Below, in pieces: positions 63,884-64,000 of a DNA stretch of 64,000 bases; within the stretch, counting starts at the first letter, position 1, and every line of letters begins with the position of its first letter. The translations under genes and the position numbers were made by a program. Under the pieces are notes generated by a model. The model saw nothing but the letters and a program-made list of their open reading frames with translations, ran no database searches and had not been told where the DNA came from. The stretch lies in the NCBI RefSeq assembly GCF_002154725.1, contig NZ_MTAW01000145.1, positions 62,001-126,000 on the forward strand, in the 5' to 3' direction. The DNA is from Nostoc sp. 106C (GTDB lineage Bacteria; Cyanobacteriota; Cyanobacteriia; Cyanobacteriales; Nostocaceae).

Positions 63884-64000
63884 TAAAATTTGTAATATCT
63901 AGGCAAAAGTTTACTTGGCAAAAAAACCTTATGAGTGCAGTAATATTACATAGTCATTATTGCGATATGACTGTTTTTGGCACAGGTTCTAACCCTCGGC

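Noticed and set aside
63931-64000. Open plus-strand frame at the window end (MSAVILHSHYCD)
   Set aside because: Only 23 codons before the edge; cannot be told from chance, and the expected gene (cyanoexosortase) would be on the minus strand.
1-64000. CRISPR array, tRNA or rRNA genes
   Set aside because: No array of spaced identical repeats, no GTTCRAATC-type T-loop in a cloverleaf and no rRNA segments were found; the 21-bp array has no spacers.

Overview
The window comes from a filamentous, probably heterocyst-type cyanobacterium (Nostocales-like). Evidence: many GCGATCGC (HIP1) octamers, a CP12 gene, a DevBCA-type exporter, a group 2 sigma factor of cyanobacterial type, a cyanoexosortase-associated protein, and intergenic regions full of short hairpin repeats and TTAGTCATT-like tandem repeats. 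No rRNA, tRNA or CRISPR array was found. All calls come from reading the sequence and translations; no database search was possible.

Layout. 1-10.6 kb: the N-terminus of a TauD-like dioxygenase cut by the window edge, an exported SH3 protein, a malectin/CBM/kelch protein, a CDF metal exporter, a GNAT acetyltransferase, guaA with cbiD and a small conserved gene upstream, a membrane protein and CP12. 10.9-16.4 kb: a FIST sensor protein, a metallophosphoesterase, trmB and a Rieske oxygenase. 16.7-23.4 kb: a caspase-like protease and a tightly overlapping four-gene operon (EAD-iSTAND, MoxR ATPase, vWA protein, membrane-anchored PstS-like protein). This is the most interesting locus: it looks like a vWA-MoxR ternary conflict or signalling system in which a shared coiled-coil effector-associated domain recruits the caspase. 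23.9-34 kb: a DUF5995-like gene, an MscS channel, an ABC-2 transporter with two large paralogous permeases, a 59-codon small ORF with a very strong ribosome binding site, and an osmoprotectant ABC transporter. 34.4-46.9 kb: a putative outer-membrane barrel, moaE, a GAF/PAS hybrid histidine kinase, an NTF2-fold protein, a FAS1 lipoprotein, a GST, a HerA-like ATPase and a sigma factor. 47-54.9 kb: a minus-strand set (small exported protein, PepSY-type membrane protein, cupredoxin, Tat-type phosphoesterase) divergent from an ECF sigma/anti-sigma pair, then a TetR regulator divergent from devBCA with two operator-like palindromes between them. 55-64 kb: a decayed toxin-antitoxin pair, a 21-bp tandem array, a TPR protein, an AcpH-like phosphodiesterase, two tandem rhomboid proteases, and exopolysaccharide export genes (Wzc-like, Wza-like, cyanoexosortase-associated).

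Functional links. The 18-23 kb operon has overlaps of 16, 14 and 4 bp, so its products are probably made in fixed ratio at the membrane. The osmoprotectant genes form one unit with an ATGA overlap. devBCA form one unit probably repressed by the TetR protein. The sigma/anti-sigma pair may control the divergent cupredoxin set. The last three genes belong to envelope polysaccharide export and exosortase sorting, and the cyanoexosortase itself probably lies just past base 64000.
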